Part shown: positions 1 to 5,809 of the stretch, one piece after another
Layout of the letters: every line of letters begins with the position of its first letter
How positions within the stretch are numbered: the first letter of the stretch is position 1
Origin: a virus
DNA: 20,382 bases
Reading direction: 5' to 3' (one strand)
IMG/VR virus record: IMGVR_UViG_3300032046_000264
Span: 1 to 20,382 of that record
The notes under the pieces: model-generated
The model's database searches: none
Told to the model about the DNA's origin: nothing
Seen by the model: only the letters and a program-made list of their open reading frames with translations
Made by a program: the position numbers and the translations under genes

Positions 1-37
1 TGCTTGTCTTAAATAGTTCTACTGTTTGTCTTGTCAT
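1..37 (-). CDS. Start of a minus-strand gene, cut by the window edge
   Basis: Only the first 12 codons are visible, reading MTRQTVELFKTS. The ATG is preceded by GGAGGA at 45-50 with a 7-nt gap, an excellent ribosome binding site. A TATA-like box lies at 111-118 on the same strand, which would give a leader of about 50 nt. The function cannot be judged from 12 residues. The gene reads away from the structural genes and faces the repeat-rich gap, so it may belong to an early or replication/regulatory operon; that is inference. Confidence 0.7.
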   Translation of the reverse strand, partial: MTRQTVELFKTS

Positions 38-110
38 GGTGTTTTCCTCCGAGAATGGAAGCTTTTGCTCTCCATCTCACACACACATATAGCGAGGGAA
101 TACAGCTATG

Positions 111-118
111 TTTATATA
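111..118 (-). promoter_or_regulatory. TATA box for the minus-strand gene at 37
   Basis: On the minus strand this reads TATATAAA. Archaeal initiation about 25 nt downstream would fall near 85-90 and give a leader of about 50 nt that carries the GGAGGA site. Inferred from position and sequence only. Confidence 0.45.
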
Positions 119-219
119 CTTATCTATATTTTACCTATATCCCAATTGTTATTACTTAGTTGTGACACATTGTTAGCCTAAATGCTTTCTGTCGTAATTG
201 TCGCAACGGTCGCTTGTCA

Positions 220-410
220 AACATATATATCACAACATATAGGTTTTCCTTGTCACGTCGTCGATAGATGACTTGTAGAACATATATATTGTAGAATACA
301 TTATGCCAAAAGCAGTTGCGACATGATACCCAAACATATATATCACAACATATAGAATGAATAGCCATTACGGGAACATTACAACATGATGTATGGTTTA
401 GAACATATAG
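220..410. repeat. Cluster of six AACATATA motifs (iteron-like)
   Basis: The motif AACATATA begins at 220, 234, 279, 333, 347 and 402. The pairs at 220/234 and 333/347 lie in a perfect 25-nt direct repeat at 218-242 and 331-355, which begins CAAACATATA and ends CAACATATAG. Spacings are 14, 45, 54, 14 and 55 nt. Repeated short sites in a non-coding gap next to a gene start are typical of replication initiator or repressor binding arrays. No CRISPR-like regular spacing is present. Confidence 0.65.
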
Positions 411-482
411 ATTTTAACATTCACATTAGAAAAGCGATAAACAGGGGTAAGTCATGTAATAAAAGCGTAGGTAACAGAATGT

Positions 483-752
483 TTAATCTTGTTTCGATTC
501 TTTATATGCTTTGATGATTTTTTCGAGTGATCCTATTCCGTGTTCCTTGAAGTAATCGTAGTGCAGTTTGCATATTCCTTGCTCATAATGTTTGTATTTT
601 TTGACTGGTGGCTTTAATGGGACTTCTTCTGGTGCTGCCTTTGTAGTCTGCCATTGATATGGGTATTGTAGTTCAAGTTCTTGGCATATTTGACATATGC
701 CTACCATTTGTGCCTTATGATATGCTTTTATGATTTTATGTTTCGTGGTCAT
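483..752 (-). CDS. Small Cys-rich protein, zinc-ribbon-like
   Basis: This 89-residue protein has a Cys-x2-Cys pair (CQIC, about residues 20-23) and a Cys-x2-His pair (CKLH, about residues 61-64), spaced as in a small zinc-binding fold; the C-terminal part is helical and Lys-rich. It could bind nucleic acid, but no named family is recognised. There is no ribosome binding site before the ATG at 752; instead a TATA-like box lies about 28 nt upstream at 776-785, which fits a leaderless transcript. It diverges from the gene at 840. Presence of a gene is likely, function is unknown. Confidence 0.65.
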   Translation of the reverse strand: MTTKHKIIKAYHKAQMVGICQICQELELQYPYQWQTTKAAPEEVPLKPPVKKYKHYEQGICKLHYDYFKEHGIGSLEKIIKAYKESKQD

Positions 753-775
753 GTTTTGTTCTTTTAGGTAGTAAT

Positions 776-785
776 GTATAAAAAT
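776..785 (-). promoter_or_regulatory. TATA box for the minus-strand gene at 752
   Basis: On the minus strand this reads ATTTTTATAC. Its centre is about 28 nt before the ATG, the distance expected between TATA box and transcription start in archaea, so the mRNA would begin at or near the start codon. Confidence 0.45.
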
Positions 786-809
786 TTTTTTATTATTTTT
801 TGGAAAATC

Positions 810-818
810 TTATATATT
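810..818 (+). promoter_or_regulatory. TATA box for the DUF3307 gene
   Basis: The sequence TTATATATT is centred about 27 nt before the ATG at 840. This supports the leaderless start at 840 rather than the in-frame ATG at 774. Confidence 0.5.
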
Positions 819-839
819 ATTGGCATATATATTACCTAT

Positions 840-1157
840 ATGATTATTTTTTGGTTATTGTTTGCGCACTGCTTGGGTGATATGGTTTTCCAGACAGAAT
901 TCTTGTTTAAGTATAAGTCGAGTGTTCTGTTCTGTATGCTTAGTCATGTGTTCATTTGGACAGGTTGCATCGTGCTGGTGTTGAGTTGGTTTGGGTTATT
1001 TTCTTATTGGAAACTTATATTTCTGTTTTTGGGCCATTGGGCTGTTGATGCATGGAAGAGTCGGCAGCCGAAAGACTTGGCGCATTTTCGTTATATCTAT
1101 TATGACCAGGGGCTTCATGTGTTGCAGTTAATCATTGTCTGGCTGTTACGGTGCTGA
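840..1157 (+). CDS. DUF3307-family membrane protein
   Basis: The product has about 105 residues and hydrophobic segments at the N-terminus, the middle and the C-terminus. It shows the DUF3307 pattern: AHCLGDMVFQTE near the start, an isolated His in the second helix (LSH), a GHWAVDAWKS segment and a DQGLHVLQL segment near the end. The function of the family is not established; conserved His, Asp and Gln in the membrane suggest an enzyme or metal site, which is only inference. An in-frame ATG at 774 would add 22 hydrophobic residues, but family members start shortly before the HxxGD motif and a TATA box fits a leaderless start at 840. The radical SAM gene follows at once, so the two are likely co-transcribed. 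Confidence 0.75.
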   Translation: MIIFWLLFAHCLGDMVFQTEFLFKYKSSVLFCMLSHVFIWTGCIVLVLSWFGLFSYWKLIFLFLGHWAVDAWKSRQPKDLAHFRYIYYDQGLHVLQLIIVWLLRC

Positions 1158-1159
1158 CG

Positions 1160-2104
1160 ATGGCTGTTATTATTGCTGCTGGTGAGCGTTCAATTTATTC
1201 TCCTGCGCATTATAAGATCCTTCAGCTATTGAAGAGTGATCCGATTGTTATTATTGACATGCTTTTCACATGGGAATTAGCTAAGGCGAAAGAGATTGCT
1301 GTGGCTCAAAATTTTTTTCGTCCTGACCATAAGGTTATTATTGACGGGATCGGCTGGGTGAATTTGGGCAATAAATCTTACTTTGATTGGTCTGAATTGG
1401 ATCGGATGAGCGACTGCTGCCAGCCTGAGAAGATTGATTATCTCGTTACGCATGTAACTGTCGGTTGCCCGAAGCAATGCGAATATTGCTTTTCACAGGA
1501 TTTTCGGTTCCATCAGTATCCCGAGGTTAACCGCAACAAGGTTTTTCTGACGGATGAGAATCTGTTGGCATTGAAAGATGTCGAGGCTATGCTTTATCGG
1601 CTCGGTGAAGAACGTGTCAATGCTAAGGTTGTTTATTATGAATTGATTGCTGGGCTTGACAAGGATTATTTAACTTCTCGCAATGCTGTCGCTTTATATA
1701 AAAATAGGTTCAAGTCTGTCAAGTTTTCTTGGGACAATAGTTATGCTGCAGATGCTAAGAAGGTCTGTATCGCATTGGGGCTGCTTGAAGGTGCTGGGTA
1801 TCGGCTTCGTGATTTGAAGGTCTTCATGCTCTGTAACCATCAGATAACATTCGCCGAGAATCTCAGGAAGCTCAGATATCTATGGGAGCGTGGTGTGCAG
1901 GTTGCTGACTGCTGGTTTCGGGAGGACTATTATTGGCCTGATGCTGAACGCAAACTGTTCAGGTTTTTGTGCAGGCGCATGAACATGCTTATTCGTGCAG
2001 ATTGTCAGGACTTGGAATTGTTCATTTCATATGGTGGGAATGATGGCAAAAGATACAGGCTTGATAGCGAGTTCAAACGCCTGTTTGTCCAATCACATAG
2101 ATAA
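1160..2104 (+). CDS. Radical SAM protein
   Basis: The protein (314 residues from ATG 1160) carries the Cys-x3-Cys-x2-Cys cluster motif CPKQCEYCF at residues 103-111, which binds the 4Fe-4S cluster that cleaves S-adenosylmethionine. The first 100 residues include a Rossmann-like stretch (MAVIIAAGERSIYSP; DPIVIIDMLF). The C-terminal part resembles a partial TIM barrel without obvious extra cluster cysteines. The substrate cannot be told; nucleoside, lipid or peptide modification are all possible. A GTG at 1151 would add three residues and overlap the previous gene by 7 nt; ATG 1160 gives a 2-nt gap. Neither has a clear ribosome binding site, which suggests coupling to the DUF3307 gene upstream. 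Confidence 0.85.
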   Translation: MAVIIAAGERSIYSPAHYKILQLLKSDPIVIIDMLFTWELAKAKEIAVAQNFFRPDHKVIIDGIGWVNLGNKSYFDWSELDRMSDCCQPEKIDYLVTHVTVGCPKQCEYCFSQDFRFHQYPEVNRNKVFLTDENLLALKDVEAMLYRLGEERVNAKVVYYELIAGLDKDYLTSRNAVALYKNRFKSVKFSWDNSYAADAKKVCIALGLLEGAGYRLRDLKVFMLCNHQITFAENLRKLRYLWERGVQVADCWFREDYYWPDAERKLFRFLCRRMNMLIRADCQDLELFISYGGNDGKRYRLDSEFKRLFVQSHR

Positions 2105-2130
2105 AATACATATAATCAATCACCATAATA

Positions 2131-2138
2131 TTTATATA
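2131..2138 (+). promoter_or_regulatory. TATA box upstream of the HNH/terminase operon
   Basis: The sequence TTTATATA is a near-ideal archaeal TATA box. Initiation about 25 nt downstream would start the mRNA near 2160, giving a leader of roughly 105 nt that contains the long hairpin at 2188-2265. Confidence 0.45.
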
Positions 2139-2163
2139 GATAATATATGTATCGAAAGTGTTA

Positions 2164-2184
2164 TGGGCTTAAACCCCCTTTTTT
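2164..2184 (+). terminator. Possible T-tract terminator after the radical SAM gene
   Basis: A short GGG...CCC pairing (GGGCTTAAACCC) is followed by a T6 run at 2179-2184. Archaeal transcription often stops at T-runs. The hairpin is weak, and the same segment may lie in the leader of the next operon, so this is a tentative call. Confidence 0.35.
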
Positions 2185-2187
2185 AAG

Positions 2188-2265
2188 GCCGACTCCAATA
2201 CACGGAATCTTCTTAGTGTTGGTCCCCACCTGCTCGATTTGGATGTCAAGCATATTGGAGTCGGC
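2188..2265 (+). promoter_or_regulatory. Long leader hairpin covering the HNH ribosome binding site
   Basis: GCCGACTCCAATA at 2188-2200 is perfectly complementary to TATTGGAGTCGGC at 2253-2265, a 13-bp stem. Within the 52-nt loop, AATC/GATT and GGT/ACC pairings can extend the structure. The only ribosome binding site for the HNH gene, GGAG at 2257-2260, lies in the 3' arm, 7 nt before ATG 2268. The fold would block translation until opened, so it may be an RNA switch or thermometer, a structured RNA, or a protein binding site. It is not a tRNA: no T-arm motif is present. Confidence 0.6.
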
Positions 2266-2267
2266 TC

Positions 2268-2585
2268 ATGATGGACAAGGAATATGAAGAATACCTGGCA
2301 AGCCCTGATTGGCGACGTGAACGACAAGCACGTATCGAAACATCTGGCGGACTGTGCGAGATTTGTCGCTGGCCGTTAGGATATAAAACACCGCATGTTC
2401 ATCACGAAACTTATGCTAATATCGGGCATGAGTTGATCCCTGATACAAAAGTCTGTCATGCTAAATGTCATGCGAACAAACATCGCAACCGAATAGAAGA
2501 TAAACAGGAGGTAGAAGAGAATGAGTTTGATAACAGAAGAGAAGGAAGAGCGGAGAGCACGGATTTTGAAGGGCGCAGCGTTTAA
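2268..2585 (+). CDS. HNH endonuclease next to terminase
   Basis: The 105-residue protein has an N-terminal YLASPDWRRER helix, then the HNH metal-finger core: CEIC at residues 30-33, HVHHETY at 43-49 and CHAKCHANKH at 63-72. This is the small phage-type HNH nuclease usually found beside the large terminase, where it can nick DNA and is needed for packaging in some phages. The last 30 residues are acidic and charged and overlap the next gene by 65 nt. The ATG at 2268 is followed directly by a second ATG at 2271; the first has GGAG 7 nt upstream. That site lies in a hairpin. A free-standing homing HNH is less likely because of the terminase context. Confidence 0.88.
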   Translation: MMDKEYEEYLASPDWRRERQARIETSGGLCEICRWPLGYKTPHVHHETYANIGHELIPDTKVCHAKCHANKHRNRIEDKQEVEENEFDNRREGRAESTDFEGRSV

Positions 2586-2811
2586 GATTCGTGTGTCTGA
2601 TAAACAGGAAGCTACCTGGAAAGGACAGTTTGATAAGAAGCCGAAAAAGACCGCTGACGAGATCCTTGCAGCAGTGCAGGCACGAATGCGCAAGTTTCAG
2701 TCTGGCAGCACAAACGGTAAAGTTTGGGACGAGGATTGGAAAGCATTGAGCGCTAAAATATTAACCTTAGTGACAGGCAAATCTAAACAGCGGAGGCTTA
2801 TTTCATCATGA
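2521..2811 (+). CDS. Small charged protein of unknown function
   Basis: A 96-residue basic protein with a strong ribosome binding site (AGGAGGT at about 2507-2513) before its ATG. The first 65 nt overlap the end of the HNH gene in another frame. It is rich in Lys, Glu and Arg and mostly helical by composition, with a KKPKKTADEIL segment in the middle. Its place between HNH and the large terminase would suit a small terminase or packaging accessory subunit, but there is no clear helix-turn-helix and no family is recognised. The stop overlaps the next start as ATGA, implying translational coupling. Confidence 0.65.
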   Translation: MSLITEEKEERRARILKGAAFKIRVSDKQEATWKGQFDKKPKKTADEILAAVQARMRKFQSGSTNGKVWDEDWKALSAKILTLVTGKSKQRRLISS

Positions 2812-2942
2812 ACCAAGATATGAAAGAAGTGCAGAAGCTTGCCGAAGAGAAGGGTTATGAATTAGTGCGGTATGACGAACATAACATAAAAAAGGATGAA
2901 GAAATCAAGGACAGGTTTCTGTTCATCTTCGAAAAGAAGTGA
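2808..2942 (+). CDS. 44-residue protein of unknown function
   Basis: A very small gene starting in an ATGA overlap with the previous stop and with GGAGG at 2792-2796. The product begins MNQDMKEVQKLAEEKGYEL and ends FLFIFEKK; it is charged, with a predicted helix followed by strands. The overlap, the ribosome binding site and the tight fit between neighbours support it as real. The function is unknown. Confidence 0.55.
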   Translation: MNQDMKEVQKLAEEKGYELVRYDEHNIKKDEEIKDRFLFIFEKK

Positions 2943-2953
2943 GGTTGATACCC

Positions 2954-3103
2954 ATGAATATCCTGACAATTACGGTGCTGGACGAGATAACAGGCAACGG
3001 TGTTGATGCCACATTCGTTGTAGATAATGATAACAGGATTGTGCGCAAGCATGTTGAGCGGATTACAAAAGAAGATTGGCAGCAGCAACAGAGGGAAGAA
3101 TAA
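2954..3103 (+). CDS. 49-residue protein of unknown function
   Basis: A small gene preceded by TGAGGT (2940-2945) about 8 nt before ATG 2954. The product begins MNILTITVLDEITGNG and ends in EDWQQQQREE. It looks like a short beta-strand-rich domain with a charged helical tail. It fits exactly between the stop at 2942 and the next start at 3105. No family is recognised. Confidence 0.55.
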   Translation: MNILTITVLDEITGNGVDATFVVDNDNRIVRKHVERITKEDWQQQQREE

Positions 3104-3104
3104 C

Positions 3105-3335
3105 ATGACAACAGCAGAAGAAGAAAAGACAATAATCAATACGAGGGAAACTTCTGTGCAAAGATTATTAAGTTCAGAGAACTTAAAGAACGTGTTCAAG
3201 GAAATATTTAGCAACGCTGTGGTCATATCAACAGAAGTCAAGCGTGGCGCAAAAAGCTCGGCAAATATTTATGTCAATAGGAAATATGAAGGATTAAATG
3301 CGACGGTGATAATATGGACGGAGAAGACGAAGTAA
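3105..3335 (+). CDS. DUF2080-like / AbrB-like small protein
   Basis: The start at 3105 is chosen because GAGGG lies just upstream (3091-3095) and the previous gene stops at 3103; an earlier in-frame ATG at 3027 lies inside that gene. The 76-residue product ends with ISTEVKRGAKSSANIYVNRK and then YEGLNATVIIW, which resembles the DUF2080 'transposon-encoded' family and AbrB-like swapped-hairpin domains (K-x-G-x-S-x-x-I-Y-V-P-x-x-x-x-G-x-x-V-x-V). DUF2080 proteins are common in archaea and small enough to act as DNA-binding regulators. The usual Gly-Asn before Ser is altered here to Ala-Lys-Ser, so the match is moderate. Confidence 0.6.
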   Translation: MTTAEEEKTIINTRETSVQRLLSSENLKNVFKEIFSNAVVISTEVKRGAKSSANIYVNRKYEGLNATVIIWTEKTK

Positions 3336-3544
3336 CAAACAACAGGCCACAATTCAATGAGCCGAATTTCAGGCTAAATGTTAAGCGGAACTATAAAGGC
3401 GATTTCGGGTTTGAATACACCATCAAGGGCGACACTATCCTGCAGATACAGCAGAATGATTTTGATATGCAGCTGCATCTTTACGACCAGGGATTGATAG
3501 GCAAGAAACCGAAAAAATCGGGTGAAGTTAGTGCGAACACTTGA
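3314..3544 (+). CDS. 76-residue protein of unknown function
   Basis: This gene overlaps its upstream neighbour by 22 nt and the terminase start by about 23 nt, which fits a tightly packed viral operon. The acidic N-terminus (MDGEDEVTNNRPQF) is followed by a beta-rich part with the segments NFRLNVKRNYKGDFGFEY and LQIQQNDFDMQLHLY. No ribosome binding site is clear; translation is probably coupled. It could be a small terminase-associated or regulatory protein, but nothing in it decides this. Confidence 0.55.
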   Translation: MDGEDEVTNNRPQFNEPNFRLNVKRNYKGDFGFEYTIKGDTILQIQQNDFDMQLHLYDQGLIGKKPKKSGEVSANT

Positions 3545-4958
3545 TGAGATTTATCAAGGCATGAATGAGGTCGAGTTTGCGACACGGGCAAGAGAATATA
3601 AATTCTTCACTGAGCGTGTAATCGGCTGGGAAGCGCAACCGTTCCATATAGAATGGATTGACATGGCGATCAAGAACAAGCGTGTTTCTATCCAAGCGCC
3701 GACAGGCTTCGGCAAGACATCAATACTTGGCGTGGCATTCTGTTTATGGATCGGGACTAACCAGCGTGATAAAGAGATGTGCATTGTTTCTAAAGCCATG
3801 CATCAGTCTACAAAGATACTTAATCAGATACGGACAATTATTGAGGATAATGAGTTCCTGCGTGACTTGATCCCGAAGAACAGGCCGATGGGTAATTGGT
3901 GTTCAGCTACATTCATGGAATTATCAACGGGCTGTAACATTTTTTGCAGGCCATACTCAGAAAATATCAAAGGGATCCATGTTGATTATCTGCTCGGTGA
4001 TGAGGTAGCATCATACGATGATTATTCTATTTGGTTTCGTTTTGTGGTAACACGAGTCAACGCCAAGAATGGCACTGTCGTAGCAATATCAACACCAGAT
4101 AACATTGCTGACCTGATGCAAGAATTACAAGCTAATCCTGAATATATTGCCAAGACATACCCTGCAATCATGAACGGTAAATCTATCTGGCCGTCACGGT
4201 TCCCGCTTAATAAGCTTGAGCGGATTAAGAATGAGATAGGTTTGGCAGCTTTTGAGCGTGAATATATGTGTAACCCGAGAGCAGAAGTAGAAAATGCCGT
4301 GTTCCCGCCACACCTGCTCACTGAATGTTTTGCATACACTGAAACATTCACTCAGGCGCCAAGGCAAGGTTTCACGATCATTGGCTGTGACTTTGCGATA
4401 GCTTCCGGGCCTCGGGCAGATTTTGACGCATTCATCGTGATTAATAAGTTCGGCAGGAAAGCTACTATCTTGCATGGCGAGACGCATCGTGGGTTTACTA
4501 TTGCAGCCAAGATTGCCAGGCTGGAAGAATTATACTTGACATATGCCTATAAAATTCGTGATGAGACTGCTAAAGAAGAACAAACTGCTTCAATGATTAG
4601 GTTTGTAATTGATCCGAGTTCAGTAGGTCAGGCTGTCTATGATGCGCTCAGGAGTAAGGGTTATCCTGTTGAGGCAGCTAAATTCGATGCTTTTAATCGT
4701 AATGCCATGATAATAAATCTTCGGCAGATGATTGAGAACTGCGATTTAGTGATCCCGAGGAATGCTGATGATCCAATGTGTATGACTTTTACGGATAAAC
4801 TTATTAAGGAGTTAATCAGCATGATGGAGACGAAGACTAAGAGCCAGCAGATTTCCTACCAGTCACGAGCACCGCATGATGATACTGTGATGGCATTGGC
4901 TATGGCATGTCATGGTGTTGCACAACAAAAAGAATTCTTGGATTGTATGGCTTTCTAA
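3522..4958 (+). CDS. terL: Terminase large subunit (TerL)
   Basis: This is the ATP-driven motor and nuclease that packages viral DNA through the portal. With GTG 3522 as residue 1 the length is 478, normal for the family. The ATPase has Walker A APTGFGKTS (59-67, Lys65), a Walker B ending in LLGDE (Asp160, Glu161) and a coupling motif near VVAISTPDN. The RNase H-like nuclease carries the three acidic sites: GCDFAIASG (Asp290), RFVIDPSS (Asp364) and PHDDTVMA (Asp453/454). A GTG at 3531 has a better-placed site (GGTGA at 3521-3525) and may be the true start. It overlaps the preceding gene. All catalytic motifs are present. Confidence 0.96.
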   Translation: MKLVRTLDEIYQGMNEVEFATRAREYKFFTERVIGWEAQPFHIEWIDMAIKNKRVSIQAPTGFGKTSILGVAFCLWIGTNQRDKEMCIVSKAMHQSTKILNQIRTIIEDNEFLRDLIPKNRPMGNWCSATFMELSTGCNIFCRPYSENIKGIHVDYLLGDEVASYDDYSIWFRFVVTRVNAKNGTVVAISTPDNIADLMQELQANPEYIAKTYPAIMNGKSIWPSRFPLNKLERIKNEIGLAAFEREYMCNPRAEVENAVFPPHLLTECFAYTETFTQAPRQGFTIIGCDFAIASGPRADFDAFIVINKFGRKATILHGETHRGFTIAAKIARLEELYLTYAYKIRDETAKEEQTASMIRFVIDPSSVGQAVYDALRSKGYPVEAAKFDAFNRNAMIINLRQMIENCDLVIPRNADDPMCMTFTDKLIKELISMMETKTKSQQISYQSRAPHDDTVMALAMACHGVAQQKEFLDCMAF

Positions 4959-4960
4959 AA

Positions 4961-5035
4961 TGGGATAGCCAAGATTTGAACTTGGATCTTTCGGTCTGGA
5001 GCCGATTAGGTTGCCTGATTGCACCCCACTATCCC
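4961..5035 (-). tRNA. tRNA-Trp (CCA)
   Basis: The minus strand folds as a full tRNA: acceptor GGGATAG/CTATCCC, D-stem GGGT/ACCT, anticodon loop CTCCAGA with anticodon CCA and U33, and T-arm CCAAG-TTCAAAT-CTTGG. The discriminator is A. No CCA tail is encoded; TTTT follows directly and may end transcription. Position 27:43 is an A:A mismatch. It follows the terminase stop with 2 nt between them on the opposite strand. Confidence 0.93.
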
Positions 5036-5070
5036 AAAAATATTACGGATACATAATATATTACGGAATC

Positions 5071-5084
5071 CCTAATATATTAGG
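5071..5084. repeat. 14-bp perfect palindrome between two tRNAs
   Basis: CCTAATATATTAGG is its own reverse complement. It sits in the AT-rich 77-nt spacer between the two tRNAs. Nearby ATACATA (5049-5055) and TATGTAT (5092-5098) form outer arms, and ATATTACGGA-like sequence occurs on both sides of ATACATA. It may hold the TATA box of the tRNA-Trp gene or be a dimeric protein binding site. Confidence 0.5.
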
Positions 5085-5112
5085 AATTTCCTATGTATAT
5101 ACAGGATATACA

Positions 5113-5185
5113 TTGCGGTGGCAGGACTCGAACCTACTTTCTCTGGCTCATGGGGCCAGCGGGTTATCCAATACCCTACACCGCA
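5113..5185 (-). tRNA. tRNA with CAT anticodon (Met, or Ile2)
   Basis: A complete 73-nt cloverleaf: acceptor TGCGGTG/CACCGCA, D-stem GGGT/ACCC, anticodon stem CTGGC/GCCAG, loop CCCATGA, T-arm GTAGG-TTCGAGT-CCTGC, discriminator A, no CCA. The anticodon is CAT. Position 33 is C instead of the near-universal U. The three-GC anticodon stem signature of initiators is absent (31:39 is C:G), so it is an elongator Met or an Ile tRNA whose C34 is modified to agmatidine. The first pair is U1:A72. Confidence 0.9.
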
Positions 5186-5215
5186 GTTTAACCGTGCCGA
5201 ATTCGACACCTTTAA

Positions 5216-5288
5216 AGCCGCCAGCCGGATTTGAACCGACAGCCTTGGAGTTACAGGCTCCTCGCTCCACCGATTGAGCTATGACGGC
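5216..5288 (-). tRNA. tRNA-Thr (TGT)
   Basis: A complete 73-nt cloverleaf: acceptor GCCGTCA/TGGCGGC with one wobble, D-stem GCTC/GAGC, anticodon stem GGAG/CTCC, loop CCTGTAA, T-arm GTCGG-TTCAAAT-CCGGC. The discriminator is U, as known for archaeal Thr tRNAs. No CCA is encoded. The 27:43 pair is A:A and position 33 is C. The TGT anticodon reads ACA Thr codons. It is first in the minus-strand tRNA cluster. Confidence 0.88.
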
Positions 5289-5464
5289 AACATGAGTCGC
5301 CTCCTTCAAGGCAATGTTAGCGAAGAAATCATCGGCGATTGGGGGATTATCAATTATCAAAAACTGTCCATCTCGTCCGATTGGTATATCTGATGTCCAC
5401 TTAATCACCTATAACATGTGATAACATTAAATCTTCACTATTTAAATTTTACGAAAATGGAAAA

Positions 5465-5476
5465 AAATATATATAG
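5465..5476 (+). promoter_or_regulatory. TATA box for the small membrane protein/portal operon
   Basis: AAATATATATAG, preceded by a purine-rich BRE-like stretch (GGAAAA). Its centre is about 35 nt before ATG 5506, so the mRNA would have a leader of only about 8 nt. The identical 12-mer occurs at 15557-15568 before the glycosyltransferase gene. TACGAAAA at 5450-5457 also recurs at two other promoters. Confidence 0.6.
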
Positions 5477-5505
5477 CTGGCACTAAGTAGCGATATATAA
5501 CGATT

Positions 5506-5799
5506 ATGGCCTCTCCAAAACAATCTTCTAAAGATAAAACTTCTTCTAAGCCTAAAAAGACGTTTAAGGATTTTACGACCACACATTCAGAACAAATCAA
5601 ATATGTCTATGAATTTGCTTTCACCGTTATTGTCTATGGGATATTACTGAACATAATTGCAACAACGATATTTAGTGCGCAATTTGCCATTAAAAACATT
5701 CTGGCTCTGGGGATAGCTTTTTATTTTATTAAGGAAGAATTGCCAAGGATAATAAACAGGTGTATCCCGAGACCACCAAAAAATCTACAAATGATGTGA
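5506..5799 (+). CDS. Small membrane protein with two predicted helices
   Basis: The 97-residue product has a Lys/Ser/Thr-rich cytoplasmic-looking N-terminus (1-35), then two hydrophobic segments (about 37-58, FAFTVIVYGILLNIIATTIF; and about 62-80) and a short basic tail (RIINRCIPRPPKNL). There is no ribosome binding site; the promoter at 5465-5476 gives an almost leaderless mRNA. It is the first gene of the portal operon, 10 nt before the portal. Size and topology would suit a holin-like or membrane-anchoring protein, but no family match is recognised. Confidence 0.65.
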   Translation: MASPKQSSKDKTSSKPKKTFKDFTTTHSEQIKYVYEFAFTVIVYGILLNIIATTIFSAQFAIKNILALGIAFYFIKEELPRIINRCIPRPPKNLQMM

Positions 5800-5809
5800 G
5801 GTCATAATC

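Larger units (their letters stand above)
38..482. other. About 445-nt gap without a convincing gene; repeat-rich
   Basis: The stretch is AT-rich and holds the leader and promoter of the gene at 37, a cluster of AACATATA motifs (220-410) and an 8-nt inverted pair GTCGCAAC (200-207) / GTTGCGAC (315-322). A 70-codon minus-strand reading frame at 156-368 lacks a ribosome binding site and its protein repetition simply follows the DNA repeats, so it is not called a gene. It may be an origin or control region. Confidence 0.5.

Noticed and set aside
218-355. CRISPR array
   Set aside because: Only two copies of the 25-nt repeat, 113 nt apart, with related motifs between them; no regular spacers.
156-368. 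70-codon minus-strand reading frame in the repeat region
   Set aside because: No ribosome binding site or fitting TATA box, and its peptide repeats only mirror the DNA repeats.
2188-2265. tRNA-like acceptor stem before the HNH gene
   Set aside because: The first 7 bp could be an acceptor stem, but there is no T-loop motif or D-arm, and pairing continues to 13 bp.
3027-3104. Upstream extension of the DUF2080-like protein
   Set aside because: It overlaps the 49-residue gene and lacks a ribosome binding site; GAGGG points to 3105.
5011-5277. 88-codon plus-strand frame over the tRNA cluster
   Set aside because: It is the antisense of the tRNAs; the 'PPAGFEPTALELQAPRSTD' type ending is a well-known tRNA shadow.
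5148-5408. 86-codon minus-strand frame from GTG 5408
   Set aside because: More than half of it is the tRNA-Thr and CAT-tRNA genes read as protein; no ribosome binding site. The first 40 codons could be a remnant of something, but nothing supports it.
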